Below are positions 43,252-50,956 of a stretch of 64,000 bases of DNA, piece by piece. The notes under the pieces were generated by a model. That model was given only the letters and a program-made list of their open reading frames with translations, did not search any database and was not told where the DNA came from. The position numbers and the translations under genes were made by a program. Positions within the stretch are counted from its first letter, which is position 1. Every line of letters begins with the position of its first letter. The stretch spans positions 1 to 64,000 of IMG/VR virus record IMGVR_UViG_3300030329_005612; one strand, 5' to 3'. This stretch comes from a virus.

Positions 43252-44796
43252 TTATTTCATTCCTTGGGGAAAAGTTAGTTTATCGGCATGATTCACCGTC
43301 CAACTTACTTCATGTGTGACAGCCCTGAAAGTTCTAGCTGCACTGGGAAAACCATTTCCAGACTTCTTGACTCCTCCAAAGGCAAGATGTGATTCGGCTG
43401 CAATAGAGCCACCATTCCAGTAAATCATACCCGCTTCACACTCGTCTCTTAATACTCGTGCTTTTCTGAAATCATTAGTAAGAACTCCTACCGCTAATCC
43501 ATACTCTGTATCATTATAAATCCGAATAGCATCTTCCAAAGTATCAAAAGGAATAATGGCTACGTGAGGACCAAAAACTTCATTGCGTAAATAAGGGGCG
43601 TCACCCCCGCGCCATTCTACTTTATAAATCATGGGTGTAGAAAAGAAGGCTCCATTATCAGTAGTGTAGGTGGGGTGTAGCACTACGTCTGCTTGGGGGT
43701 CGTCTATAACCATTTGGTTGTACTGGCTAACTTTATTGAAGGCTTGTTCATTAATGAGAGGTCCATAATACATTTCTTTGTTCACAACCCACTCTTCCCA
43801 AGCTACCACTTCAGGCATTCCAGTAGACTTTGTTATTTGTATAAATGGATTGCCAGTTTTTATATCTTTACTTTTTTCAACAAACCGTGATACGAATTCA
43901 TCATATACCGTACGCTGAACTATTAACCTTCCAGAAGAAACACACCGTTGACCAGAAAGTTTATATGCGCTAGCCACAGCCGCTTCAAGTGCGAGGTCCA
44001 TTTCTACGTCATCAAAAATGATACAAGCTGACTTACTGCCCATCTCACACGATGTTGTTTTATGCCAGCTGTCTGCTGCAACCCTTCGTATGTGTTGCCC
44101 TACTTCTGCACTTCCTGTAAAACAAATATGATCTACATCATCGACGGCTAAAAGGTTTCCTGTATCTCCTTCTCCATGAACCAAATTAATAACACCAGCT
44201 GGAATACCAGCTTCTTCATAAATTTCTATAGCTAACTGAGATGACATGGGTGCATCTTCGGAGGGTTTGAGTATTACAGTGTTCCCTTCTACAAGGGCTG
44301 GCGCAGCACACCAGTACGCTCCAATAGCCAAAGGAAAATTAAACGGAGATATAATTGCTATTACACCTTTTGGCTTGCGTAGCATGTAGGCATCTTTATC
44401 TTCTATCTCAGACGCTACTGCTTCGCCGTGAGAATATCTACCTGAACCAAACGCAAATTGAGCCATATGTAAAGCTTCATTTACCTCTGCTATGGACTCG
44501 TTATAGTTTTTACCTGTCTCTAGTGAAATAACTTCTGCTAGCTCTTCTTTTCTGTTTTCAATTATTTGAGCTACCCTGTTCATGTAATCAGAGCGCACAA
44601 ATCTGCTAACTTTTTTCCACTTATGGAAAGCTTTCCTCGCAGATTTAACTGCTAAATCCACCTCGTTAGGTCCACTTAATGGGAATGCACCTAAAGGTTT
44701 TCCTGTGGATGGATTAATATTATGGTAGCTGCTTTCATCCTTGGTGTGAGGCAGGCTCCACTCTCCATTAATATAATTTTTTCCTTCCATGTTCAT
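43252..44796 (-). CDS. Aldehyde dehydrogenase, 514 aa
   Basis: A full-length ALDH: SPFNFPLAIG (substrate side), catalytic Glu251 in CEMGSK and Cys285 in SGQRCVSSGR, then EVFGPHVAIIPF. The sequence is close in feel to aminoadipate-semialdehyde dehydrogenase (Amadh/AASADH). Together with the saccharopine-dehydrogenase-like gene this suggests a lysine/pipecolate or polyamine-derived aldehyde, but the substrate is not defined. Full ALDH genes are rare in phages. Confidence 0.88.
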   Translation of the reverse strand: MNMEGKNYINGEWSLPHTKDESSYHNINPSTGKPLGAFPLSGPNEVDLAVKSARKAFHKWKKVSRFVRSDYMNRVAQIIENRKEELAEVISLETGKNYNESIAEVNEALHMAQFAFGSGRYSHGEAVASEIEDKDAYMLRKPKGVIAIISPFNFPLAIGAYWCAAPALVEGNTVILKPSEDAPMSSQLAIEIYEEAGIPAGVINLVHGEGDTGNLLAVDDVDHICFTGSAEVGQHIRRVAADSWHKTTSCEMGSKSACIIFDDVEMDLALEAAVASAYKLSGQRCVSSGRLIVQRTVYDEFVSRFVEKSKDIKTGNPFIQITKSTGMPEVVAWEEWVVNKEMYYGPLINEQAFNKVSQYNQMVIDDPQADVVLHPTYTTDNGAFFSTPMIYKVEWRGGDAPYLRNEVFGPHVAIIPFDTLEDAIRIYNDTEYGLAVGVLTNDFRKARVLRDECEAGMIYWNGGSIAAESHLAFGGVKKSGNGFPSAARTFRAVTHEVSWTVNHADKLTFPQGMK

Positions 44797-44821
44797 CTTA
44801 TTTACCTTGTTTTTGCATTAT

Positions 44822-44965
44822 TTATTTTATTAGTAGGGCAACAATCACTGCCAACCCCACCCCAAACAGAGATATACCTATCCACAATAAGCCTGACAAG
44901 GCTGTTGCTGCCACAGACCTTTGGAGGCGAATAGTATTCTGTTTTGAGCGAAGGCCGTATTCCAT
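44822..44965 (-). CDS. 47-aa membrane peptide
   Basis: A basic N-terminus (MEYGLRSKQNTIRLQRS) and one transmembrane span (LLWIGISLFGVGLAVIVALL). Unrecognised. Confidence 0.55.
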   Translation of the reverse strand: MEYGLRSKQNTIRLQRSVAATALSGLLWIGISLFGVGLAVIVALLIK

Positions 44966-45031
44966 AATCTACCAATAGGGTTAAGTCTCATATTTATGGT
45001 ATTAATTTTTATTTAATTTTCTAAATTATTA

Positions 45032-45385
45032 TCAATCTCTCCATATCCGATAGCTATCTTCGTCTTTATGGAATGTGCTACTTTCAATAATAACACAGTC
45101 TGTTAAGGCTTCTATTTGGTGGGGAACCAACCTATCAATGGTATAGCAATCCCCCTCATTTAACGGAAGAGAGACTTGTGTAGCCGTCTCGGTGTCAATG
45201 CTTCGGAGTATGCACATCCCCTCTAAAATATAAAACGTTTCATGTTTATCAGAATGATAATGCATACTAAACTTGTGGCCATTTTTTATATTGAGAATCT
45301 TGCCACAGTAATTATTTTCCTCATCATTAGCTAGCCAAAGCTCATGCCCCCATATTTTTTGAACTTTTTTGGGCTTATTTTTCAC
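45032..45385 (-). CDS. Mannose-6-phosphate isomerase type II-like cupin, 117 aa
   Basis: GKILNIKNGHKFSMHYHSDK then HETFYILEGMCILR, NEGDCYTIDRLVPHQIEAL and ESSTFH match the cupin C-terminal domain of type II PMI (ManC). The metal ligands H-x-H, E and H are present. It starts with GTG. It probably acts on a sugar phosphate, near glycosyltransferase and sugar-dehydrogenase genes. Confidence 0.78.
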   Translation of the reverse strand: MKNKPKKVQKIWGHELWLANDEENNYCGKILNIKNGHKFSMHYHSDKHETFYILEGMCILRSIDTETATQVSLPLNEGDCYTIDRLVPHQIEALTDCVIIESSTFHKDEDSYRIWRD

Positions 45386-45427
45386 AAGATATACTATAAA
45401 AAAATATATATGTATTCTAAATAATAT

Positions 45428-46498
45428 TTATAAATTAGAATAAACCTCACTCTCCTTGAAAGAATTTAAAAAATACTTACCCGTAAGCTTTTTTCTAGTA
45501 TCGCAAGTTTTTAAATACTCGTGGGTACGATAGATTAAATCCATATTGAACATTTTTTGAACAGCCTCTTCCATACAGCTAAAGTAAAAAGGGTAATCCT
45601 CCCCCAAGTACTCAATGGTGGGGGGAAGCGGGTTAACTAAAATGGGAGTAGCTCTCGCAATAGCCTCAATAATTGAATTGCTTGCGCTGCACGTGTATAC
45701 ATCTAGAAAAATAATATTTTCTGAAAAAATATCATCATACTCTTCATTACTAAGCTTGTGAAGCTCTTCTACATAACCAGTTTCCTCTGAATAATAATAG
45801 TTATGATTTACGGAGGTAGAATAGTCGTACCTTAATTCCTTTAGCCTAAGACCATGAACAAACTGATGAGGAGAACTATTGGCCTCATAAGGGAGAATTC
45901 TGGTTTTTGTATAAATGTTATTATCAACAGGAAGATAATAAATAGAATTAATTTTTCTCAACCAGTACCCTACATTAAGAAGTCTTTTCTTTGGGTTCTT
46001 TAAAAAGTTATTAAAATTAAATTGCTTTTCTGGTATTTCAGTAGGATGACAAAGTACGGACACAGGCACATTTACAAGGTTGCGGTAGAAGTCTGCGTGG
46101 TATTCTGTTAAAGTAAATAACCCTAAACAAGAATCTATACTTTTTTTAAATTCAGGCATATTAATTATTACCTCAGGAAGACCTTTAGGGCCAAACCACC
46201 ACGGGTAATTTTGAGGGTTATGGAAAAACCCCACCCAAGGTTTACGGATAGGTACTACGCCGTTGCTTTTACATTCGTCTAATCGCCAATAAAATTCATT
46301 CTCCAAAAAACCATAAAATGATATTCCACGAGAGTTGTGAAGGGGCTCTAGGGCTCCCACTGCATAATCCCAGCCACTTCTGTGGGTTGAAAAGGTAGGC
46401 TGCTCAGTCAATTGTATTTTACCATTGGGGTTGTCTCCAGAAAACGTTGTGGTATCCTGCCCCCATTCATTTACGCGTACCTTAGAAACCTTTGACAT
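45428..46498 (-). CDS. Glycosyltransferase-like protein, 356 aa
   Basis: The C-terminal half has the GT-B plan: NIIFLDVYTCSASNSIIEAI then ARATPILVNPLPPTIEYLGE, where Glu and the donor-binding loop are placed as in GT4-type enzymes. The N-terminal half (VGFFHNPQNYPWWFGPKG) is unusual. The acceptor is unknown. Related in style to the GT4 protein at 62.9 kb. Confidence 0.7.
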   Translation of the reverse strand: MSKVSKVRVNEWGQDTTTFSGDNPNGKIQLTEQPTFSTHRSGWDYAVGALEPLHNSRGISFYGFLENEFYWRLDECKSNGVVPIRKPWVGFFHNPQNYPWWFGPKGLPEVIINMPEFKKSIDSCLGLFTLTEYHADFYRNLVNVPVSVLCHPTEIPEKQFNFNNFLKNPKKRLLNVGYWLRKINSIYYLPVDNNIYTKTRILPYEANSSPHQFVHGLRLKELRYDYSTSVNHNYYYSEETGYVEELHKLSNEEYDDIFSENIIFLDVYTCSASNSIIEAIARATPILVNPLPPTIEYLGEDYPFYFSCMEEAVQKMFNMDLIYRTHEYLKTCDTRKKLTGKYFLNSFKESEVYSNL

Positions 46499-46512
46499 TA
46501 TATTTAAATTAT

Positions 46513-46794
46513 TTAAAACTCATAAAGAAGTTCATTATTAAACATTATTTTAACATAATCTACCTTGCAAGTTTGTTTAATTGTTGATTTAGCAAAATCA
46601 GTTAAGGATTGCGGGATTGCATGGTATAGATCAATTGCTTGCTGATGGCGTTGCTTACGATTGCATGAACAGCCATGGGGTAGTCCCCTCATTAAGTCTA
46701 TGAATAGACGCTGCAAGGGGTCTACGACATCACCAATGCTCTGAAGCATTGCTGTCATTCCATTGAGGTCAGAGACTATTAATTCATTCCTCAT
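46513..46794 (-). CDS. Hypothetical protein, 93 aa
   Basis: Helical, with GCSNR-like GLPHGCSCNRKQRHQQAIDL in the middle (two Cys, two His). Overlaps the next gene by ATGA. Unrecognised. Confidence 0.7.
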   Translation of the reverse strand: MRNELIVSDLNGMTAMLQSIGDVVDPLQRLFIDLMRGLPHGCSCNRKQRHQQAIDLYHAIPQSLTDFAKSTIKQTCKVDYVKIMFNNELLYEF

Positions 46795-47150
46795 AAAGTA
46801 GCAATCCTAACTATTATAAAATAGATTACCAAGCTTAACAAATAAAGTAAGCAAAAATAAACTAAACCTATAGCCAAAGAAATAAAGAAAGAATACCATA
46901 TTCCCAAACAGAATGGACAGGTAATAAGTCTAGTAATGAAGCAATCTTTCCTCACGGTGAGAAAAGAAATGTAATCACCACTATAATCTTCACGAACATA
47001 CTCCTCGTATTCATCAAGACATAACATTTTATTTAATTTAAAAAGCCTTCCATATTCTACAACAGCATTCGTTTTAAACCAGACTGTAAATATAAAAGAA
47101 ATAAATGAACTAAAAATTAATAAAAGCTCAATATTTATCACCTTAAACAT
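46791..47150 (-). CDS. Membrane protein with CPFC motif, 119 aa
   Basis: About three spans: LLLIFSSFISFIFTVWF, LGIWYSFFISLAIGLVYFCL and LYLLSLVIYFIIVR. The loop ITCPFCLGIW resembles DUF1360-like small membrane proteins. It could be thiol-linked or bind metal. Unknown function. Confidence 0.65.
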   Translation of the reverse strand: MFKVINIELLLIFSSFISFIFTVWFKTNAVVEYGRLFKLNKMLCLDEYEEYVREDYSGDYISFLTVRKDCFITRLITCPFCLGIWYSFFISLAIGLVYFCLLYLLSLVIYFIIVRIATL

Positions 47151-47237
47151 CTTAGCAATTATATAAGTTCTAATTTAATTTAACAAAATTTTTGTTGAAA
47201 AAGTGTGATAACTTTTCTCGGAACATTAGGAGACACT

Positions 47238-47262
47238 AGTACCCCCCCAAAGGGGGGATACT
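47238..47262. terminator. Perfect C6/G6 hairpin at the 3-prime end of the 47-kb RNA
   Basis: AGTA-C-CCCCCC-AAA-GGGGGG-A-TACT forms a 10-bp stem readable on either strand, without a following T-run. It could end the RNA or cap its 3-prime end. Confidence 0.5.
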
Positions 47263-47604
47263 GTATTTAGTGTGTGTATATAACTTTTCTTCGGCCCCTT
47301 TAAATTATTTAATGCGGAGGGGATTTGAAACTCCGCGACACAAAATACTGGCGATTAACTAAAATCGCGATAGCCTACCACTAAATGGCGGGAGGGACTG
47401 TGCTCAAAAACTCCGCTTACGACTATCTACCACAACACGCTGGGCATTGCCATAGTAATTAACTATGCGTCCTTGTTCTCGTGTATTTGAAACGAGAGGC
47501 TACCCTTTGATCTGGAAGTAAGCCAACTTCCCCCCTACTGCATTCGGTTTGTCTCAGGAAACTCCACTGATTACTCTCAGCGAGCTTAAAAGGAATTCCG
47601 CCTT
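47263..47604 (-). ncRNA. Structured non-coding RNA, about 365 nt
   Basis: A promoter (TTGACA 47634-47639, 17 bp, TATCAT 47611-47616) overlaps the dUTPase stop and no ORF follows. Perfect local hairpins recur on the minus strand: GGAAGT-TGGCTT-ACTTCC, CATAGT-TAATT-ACTATG, TCTCGT...ACGAGA with a TTTCAAAT loop, GCGAT...ATCGC, and GCGGAG...CTCCGC with a second TTTCAAAT loop. The word GCGGAGTTT occurs twice. A D-arm-like GCC-ATTTAGTGGTA-GGC is present, but no tRNA fold closes. It is not a recognised tmRNA. Confidence 0.65.
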
Positions 47605-47610
47605 TTGGGT

Positions 47611-47639
47611 ATGATAATACCCCTAGAAGGATTTGTCAA
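47611..47639 (-). promoter_or_regulatory. Sigma70-type promoter of the 47-kb ncRNA
   Basis: TTGACA (47634-47639), 17 bp and TATCAT (47611-47616). The TTGA overlaps the dUTPase stop codon. GGGTAT-TATC-ATACCC spans the -10. Confidence 0.65.
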
Positions 47640-48151
47640 CTATTTATGAAACCCGTACTCCCAAAACCTTTTGGCCCCCGGAAACTTTCTCCAAGCTGAT
47701 CTACTTCTTCCCACTCAATTTCTTGACACTTTTCAATTATTAATTGGGCAATTCTATCTCCTCTGTAAAAATTTATACTTTTATCACAGCCGAAGGAAGA
47801 CTTCTCAGAATTAACACTAGTTACCCACGCTTGGGAATTATATTTTTTTTCAAAAAGAGAAGAAGGTAAATTTAAGTTAATAATAATAATTTTTATCTCC
47901 CCCCGATAACCTGAATCAATAATACCTCCGAGAATATGTAAACCCTTGTTTACAGCTAGGCCGCTGCGCGGAGCGATTCTTCCATAGTATCCCTCAGGAA
48001 TTTCTATACAAAGACCAGTGGAAACACAGGCCCTTTGCATGGGGCCTAAAATAATAGGGTCTTCAGTATGCAAATCATAACCAGCGTCACCCGGTAAAGA
48101 TTTACGCGGGAGAGAGATACCCTCATGTGCTCTGGTGATATTAATTTTCAC
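47636..48151 (-). CDS. dut: dUTP diphosphatase, 171 aa
   Basis: The five dUTPase motifs are present: PGDAGYDLHT, GRIAPRSGLA, GGIIDSGYRGEIKI, RGDRIAQLII and the P-loop-like GPKGFGSTG at the end. A 25-residue insertion (SSLFEKKYNSQAWVTSVNSE) sits between motifs 3 and 4. It hydrolyses dUTP to dUMP, feeding ThyX. Confidence 0.95.
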   Translation of the reverse strand: MKINITRAHEGISLPRKSLPGDAGYDLHTEDPIILGPMQRACVSTGLCIEIPEGYYGRIAPRSGLAVNKGLHILGGIIDSGYRGEIKIIIINLNLPSSLFEKKYNSQAWVTSVNSEKSSFGCDKSINFYRGDRIAQLIIEKCQEIEWEEVDQLGESFRGPKGFGSTGFINS

Positions 48152-49008
48152 TTCTTAGTAGATTTCTTTTTTCTAGACTTCTTTTCTTTTCTGTCTACAC
48201 ATTCATTTCTAAAAATTGCAGCGGGTAATATATACCCCTCCATTCCTACGCTCAACATTTGAGAATATAGTGATTTAGTGTCCTTGGGAAAACATGTCCC
48301 CCCAAATCCCTTTTTGCCATCTGGGCCCGGAACCTGAGTGTGACTCGAGCCAATCCTTTTATCCAGACGCACTATTTCAACAACACTGTTATAATTAATT
48401 TTTTGTTTTCTACAAAATTCTTCCATCTCATTAAAGAAGGATACCTTAATCGCCAAGAAATTATTTCGTATTGCTTTTACAGTCTCTGCTTCACCCGTTG
48501 AACAAAAAACTAAATTAGCATTTTTAATTTTTCCGTTACGTTTGGCAGTAATAAACATCTTACGAACTAGTTTCTTGAGGCGCGCCCCAAGTGGGCCACT
48601 CAGCAGGAGGAGACCCACAATCCAATTTTCACAATTATAAACATCTTTTTCCCAATTTCTTTCAGTAAGAAACTCAGGCATGTAATTGACACCCAACTTT
48701 TTAGACGTTCCCACTGGTACTGTAGATCGTATAAAAATTCTAGAGTTATCAACAGGCAAAGAGTTCACTACTTCCTCTACCATAGAGGTGTCACAGCTAC
48801 CATCTTTGTCTTCGGGCGTGGGGACACAAACGAAAACCAGATCACAAACCTTGAGATCGTCGAGCTTCGTGTCAGAGGGAATACATTTCTTAGGGTCGAT
48901 GTCGTAAGTGATTACTGTATTATCTTCCACATCGGCGTAATTGTCTTTACAACCGAATAAACGAGTGGCTCCACCCACATAACCATTTCCTACTACTCCA
49001 ATAATCAT
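48148..49008 (-). CDS. Short UDP-glucose/GDP-mannose dehydrogenase-like protein, 286 aa
   Basis: The Rossmann start IIGVVGNGYVGGATRLFGCK and VPTPEDKDGSCDTSMVEEVV fit the family, and GFGGTCFPKDTKSL carries the catalytic Cys. Usual length is about 430 aa; the C-terminal UDP-binding domain is missing and replaced by a Lys-rich tail. Truncated forms with this core recur in marine phages. The substrate is uncertain. Confidence 0.75.
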   Translation of the reverse strand: MIIGVVGNGYVGGATRLFGCKDNYADVEDNTVITYDIDPKKCIPSDTKLDDLKVCDLVFVCVPTPEDKDGSCDTSMVEEVVNSLPVDNSRIFIRSTVPVGTSKKLGVNYMPEFLTERNWEKDVYNCENWIVGLLLLSGPLGARLKKLVRKMFITAKRNGKIKNANLVFCSTGEAETVKAIRNNFLAIKVSFFNEMEEFCRKQKINYNSVVEIVRLDKRIGSSHTQVPGPDGKKGFGGTCFPKDTKSLYSQMLSVGMEGYILPAAIFRNECVDRKEKKSRKKKSTKK

Positions 49009-49460
49009 GACATTTTAACTGTAATTTGTGAATCTTCAGTAAAGGCTGCGTGAATTTTAATTCTTTGCAAGTTAATGCCAAGGTCTTTACACAGTTCTAA
49101 AGAGGAGCTATCATAATGATAAATATCCCCAAAAACGATGGTGGCGATTCCATAAGCTGCAACAGATTTTAAGCAATCATTACAGGGCAAGTGAGTACAA
49201 GCCAAGAGACTGCACTCGTGAGGCTTAACATAACGCAGGGCATTTACTTCTGCGTGAACCACCCTTCGACGCCTTTCGTCTCGATTATCCCACTTAATCT
49301 CTATATTAGGAGGGGCTCCATTGTAACCAAGTGCAGCTACACTCTTGTCGTGACGCAAGACAGAACACCCTACCTGAAGATAAGGGTCTTCACTACGACA
49401 AGCAGCTACCTTGGCAAGCTCTAGAGCATACCTTTCCCATGACATCCTTTTATTTTTCAT
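49005..49460 (-). CDS. Deoxycytidylate deaminase, 151 aa
   Basis: HAEVNALRY (zinc ligand and catalytic Glu) and LPCNDCLKSVAAYGI are the cytidine/dCMP deaminase zinc motifs. The N-terminal QVGCSVLRHDKSVAALGYNG also fits. It makes dUMP for ThyX. A tRNA-Leu lies just upstream. Confidence 0.92.
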   Translation of the reverse strand: MKNKRMSWERYALELAKVAACRSEDPYLQVGCSVLRHDKSVAALGYNGAPPNIEIKWDNRDERRRRVVHAEVNALRYVKPHECSLLACTHLPCNDCLKSVAAYGIATIVFGDIYHYDSSSLELCKDLGINLQRIKIHAAFTEDSQITVKMS

Positions 49461-49465
49461 AAATT

Positions 49466-49554
49466 TGGTGGGGAAGGCGGGACTTGAACCCGCATAAGCT
49501 AATGCTCGACAGATTTTAAGTCTGTTGTGTATACCAATTCCACCACTACCCCAC
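49466..49554 (-). tRNA. tRNA-Leu (anticodon TAA) with encoded CCA
   Basis: Acceptor GTGGGGT/TTCCCCAC-type pairing, a D-arm GTGG-AATTGGTATA-CAC, anticodon stem ACAGA-CTTAAAA-TCTGT giving UAA, a long type II variable arm and T-arm GCGGGTTCAAGTCCCGC. CCA is encoded. It reads the Leu UUA codon common in AT-rich genes. Confidence 0.93.
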
Positions 49555-49803
49555 TTACGGACTTTCGACTTGTACCTTTTTATAGATTACGGTGGGACGC
49601 CCCATCTTTTGCTGCTTGGAGGTTCCTACCTTTTGAAGCTTCCCATCTGCAACTGCTTTGTTCACCTTGAGTTGAACTGATACAGGGGATAGCTTTCCCT
49701 CTAAGGAAGTGTAGACCTCTCTCACTGAAAAGGTGTTTTCAGGCCAATTCACACTAAAAGAGGGGCGACCTTTCTTACGAGGAGTGTTAGTAGTATTATT
49801 CAT
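49555..49803 (-). CDS. Hypothetical protein, 82 aa, possible winged-helix
   Basis: ATG 49803 (MNNTTNTPRKKGRPSF) is 7 nt from a consensus promoter. FSVREVYTSLEGKLSPVSVQ then LKVNKAVADGKLQKVG resembles a helix-turn-helix/winged-helix plan. It could be a regulator of the strand switch; unproven. Confidence 0.65.
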   Translation of the reverse strand: MNNTTNTPRKKGRPSFSVNWPENTFSVREVYTSLEGKLSPVSVQLKVNKAVADGKLQKVGTSKQQKMGRPTVIYKKVQVESP

Positions 49804-49810
49804 TGGGTAA

Positions 49811-49839
49811 ATTATAAAACCTTTTATTATTAATGTCAA
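49811..49839 (-). promoter_or_regulatory. Consensus promoter, leftward side of the strand switch
   Basis: TTGACA (49834-49839), 17 bp and TATAAT (49811-49816), 7 nt from ATG 49803. Confidence 0.75.
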
Positions 49840-49847
49840 ATATTATT

Positions 49848-49876
49848 TTGCATTTTTATCATTTTTGTGGGATATT
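49848..49876 (+). promoter_or_regulatory. Rightward promoter of the strand switch
   Basis: TTGCAT (49848-49853), 17 bp and GATATT (49871-49876), 7 nt from ATG 49884. It is only 8 bp from the divergent -35, so shared regulation is likely. Confidence 0.5.
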
Positions 49877-49883
49877 ATTTTAT

Positions 49884-50297
49884 ATGACTGTTTTAGAAGG
49901 CTCAGGCAAATTATTTGAATGGTTTTCGCAAAAGGATAAATTTAATTTTGATGAAGACATGGGAAAACTATTACCAAAAGCAAAAAAAGAAGAAAGGGCT
50001 GCAATTAAATGTGCTCTTGAAGAATTTGAAAAAATGGATGTTCTCAAATCTACAGATATCAACGCTGAAAGATACTGGATTTTAAACAAAAAATTTGATA
50101 CCTTTGAGCAAGACCTCAAGATTTCACCCAAAACAGGATTACTTATTTCACAATTAATTAATAATTTTTGTGAAATTCTAGAGATAGAAGATGAAGAATG
50201 CGATCCGCGCAACATCACCGAACAAGATATTAATAATCTTCTGTTGATATGTTATCGCTTCATAGACAACAAGGAAACCGACCCCTCTAAAAACTAA
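49884..50297 (+). CDS. Hypothetical protein, 137 aa
   Basis: ATG 49884 (MTVLEGSGKLFEWF) is preferred over the longer frame, which runs through the promoter. It is helical and acidic. Its last base overlaps the next ATG (TAATG). First gene of the rightward half. Unrecognised. Confidence 0.75.
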   Translation: MTVLEGSGKLFEWFSQKDKFNFDEDMGKLLPKAKKEERAAIKCALEEFEKMDVLKSTDINAERYWILNKKFDTFEQDLKISPKTGLLISQLINNFCEILEIEDEECDPRNITEQDINNLLLICYRFIDNKETDPSKN

Positions 50298-50956
50298 TGA
50301 AAACTCCATTTTTTATAGGTCTTTCGGGAATAGCTGGCTCAGGCAAGGATACCTTTTTTGAGTTTTTGAATTTAGAGTTACAAAAAAAAGACATAAAGGT
50401 TAAGCGTTACTCTTTTGCTGATCTGCTTAAAGATGAAGTGGCTCCATGGACTTTACAGCATTACAAAATTGATGCTCGGGACTGCTCTCGAGAGGACAAA
50501 GAAAAAATTAGACCATTTTTGATTTTTCACGGAACCTACAAAAGGTATACTAGCAACGGAAGACACTGGGTTAATCGTCTCAATGGGAGAATTAAGTGTG
50601 AACTAGAAGAGGATAATAATATACCTGATATTATTTGCATAACAGATATAAGATATAATCATTACCCCCTTGATGAAGTTTACTGGCTAAAAAAAGAAAA
50701 AAAAGGTGTTTTAATCCACATTAATCGCTATAAAGAGGGGAAAAAGCGCGTTGCGATGATTCCTGAAGAAGAAAAGCACACCCCCAAGGTAGAAAGAGCA
50801 GCTGATTATGTAGTGAACGTAAACACAGTAGAGAAAAGCAAAATGCCTGAAGTTATTAGTGCTAAAATTTGTCCAATATTGCGCTGGCTCCAGACCTCAA
50901 AAGAAGTAAGCGAAGGTGGCTATGAATGGCAAAAATCACTGACACAGAACTTGTAA
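50297..50956 (+). CDS. Deoxynucleoside monophosphate kinase-like protein, 219 aa
   Basis: IGLSGIAGSGKDTFFEFLNL is a P-loop of the dNMP kinase type (T4 gp1-like GxxxxGKDT). VKRYSFADLLKDEVAPWTLQ and HWVNRL follow the phage dNMP kinase pattern. It phosphorylates dNMPs, completing the ThyX/dUTPase/dCMP deaminase set. Confidence 0.82.
   Translation: MKTPFFIGLSGIAGSGKDTFFEFLNLELQKKDIKVKRYSFADLLKDEVAPWTLQHYKIDARDCSREDKEKIRPFLIFHGTYKRYTSNGRHWVNRLNGRIKCELEEDNNIPDIICITDIRYNHYPLDEVYWLKKEKKGVLIHINRYKEGKKRVAMIPEEEKHTPKVERAADYVVNVNTVEKSKMPEVISAKICPILRWLQTSKEVSEGGYEWQKSLTQNL

Noticed and set aside
43252-44796. Host contamination (aldehyde dehydrogenase)
   Set aside because: The gene is co-oriented and tightly spaced with phage-like small genes on both sides, with similar AT-rich codon use.
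47300-47400. tRNA gene inside the 47-kb RNA
   Set aside because: A D-arm-like hairpin and a TTTCAAAT loop exist, but the T-stem does not pair and no acceptor stem of normal spacing can be formed.
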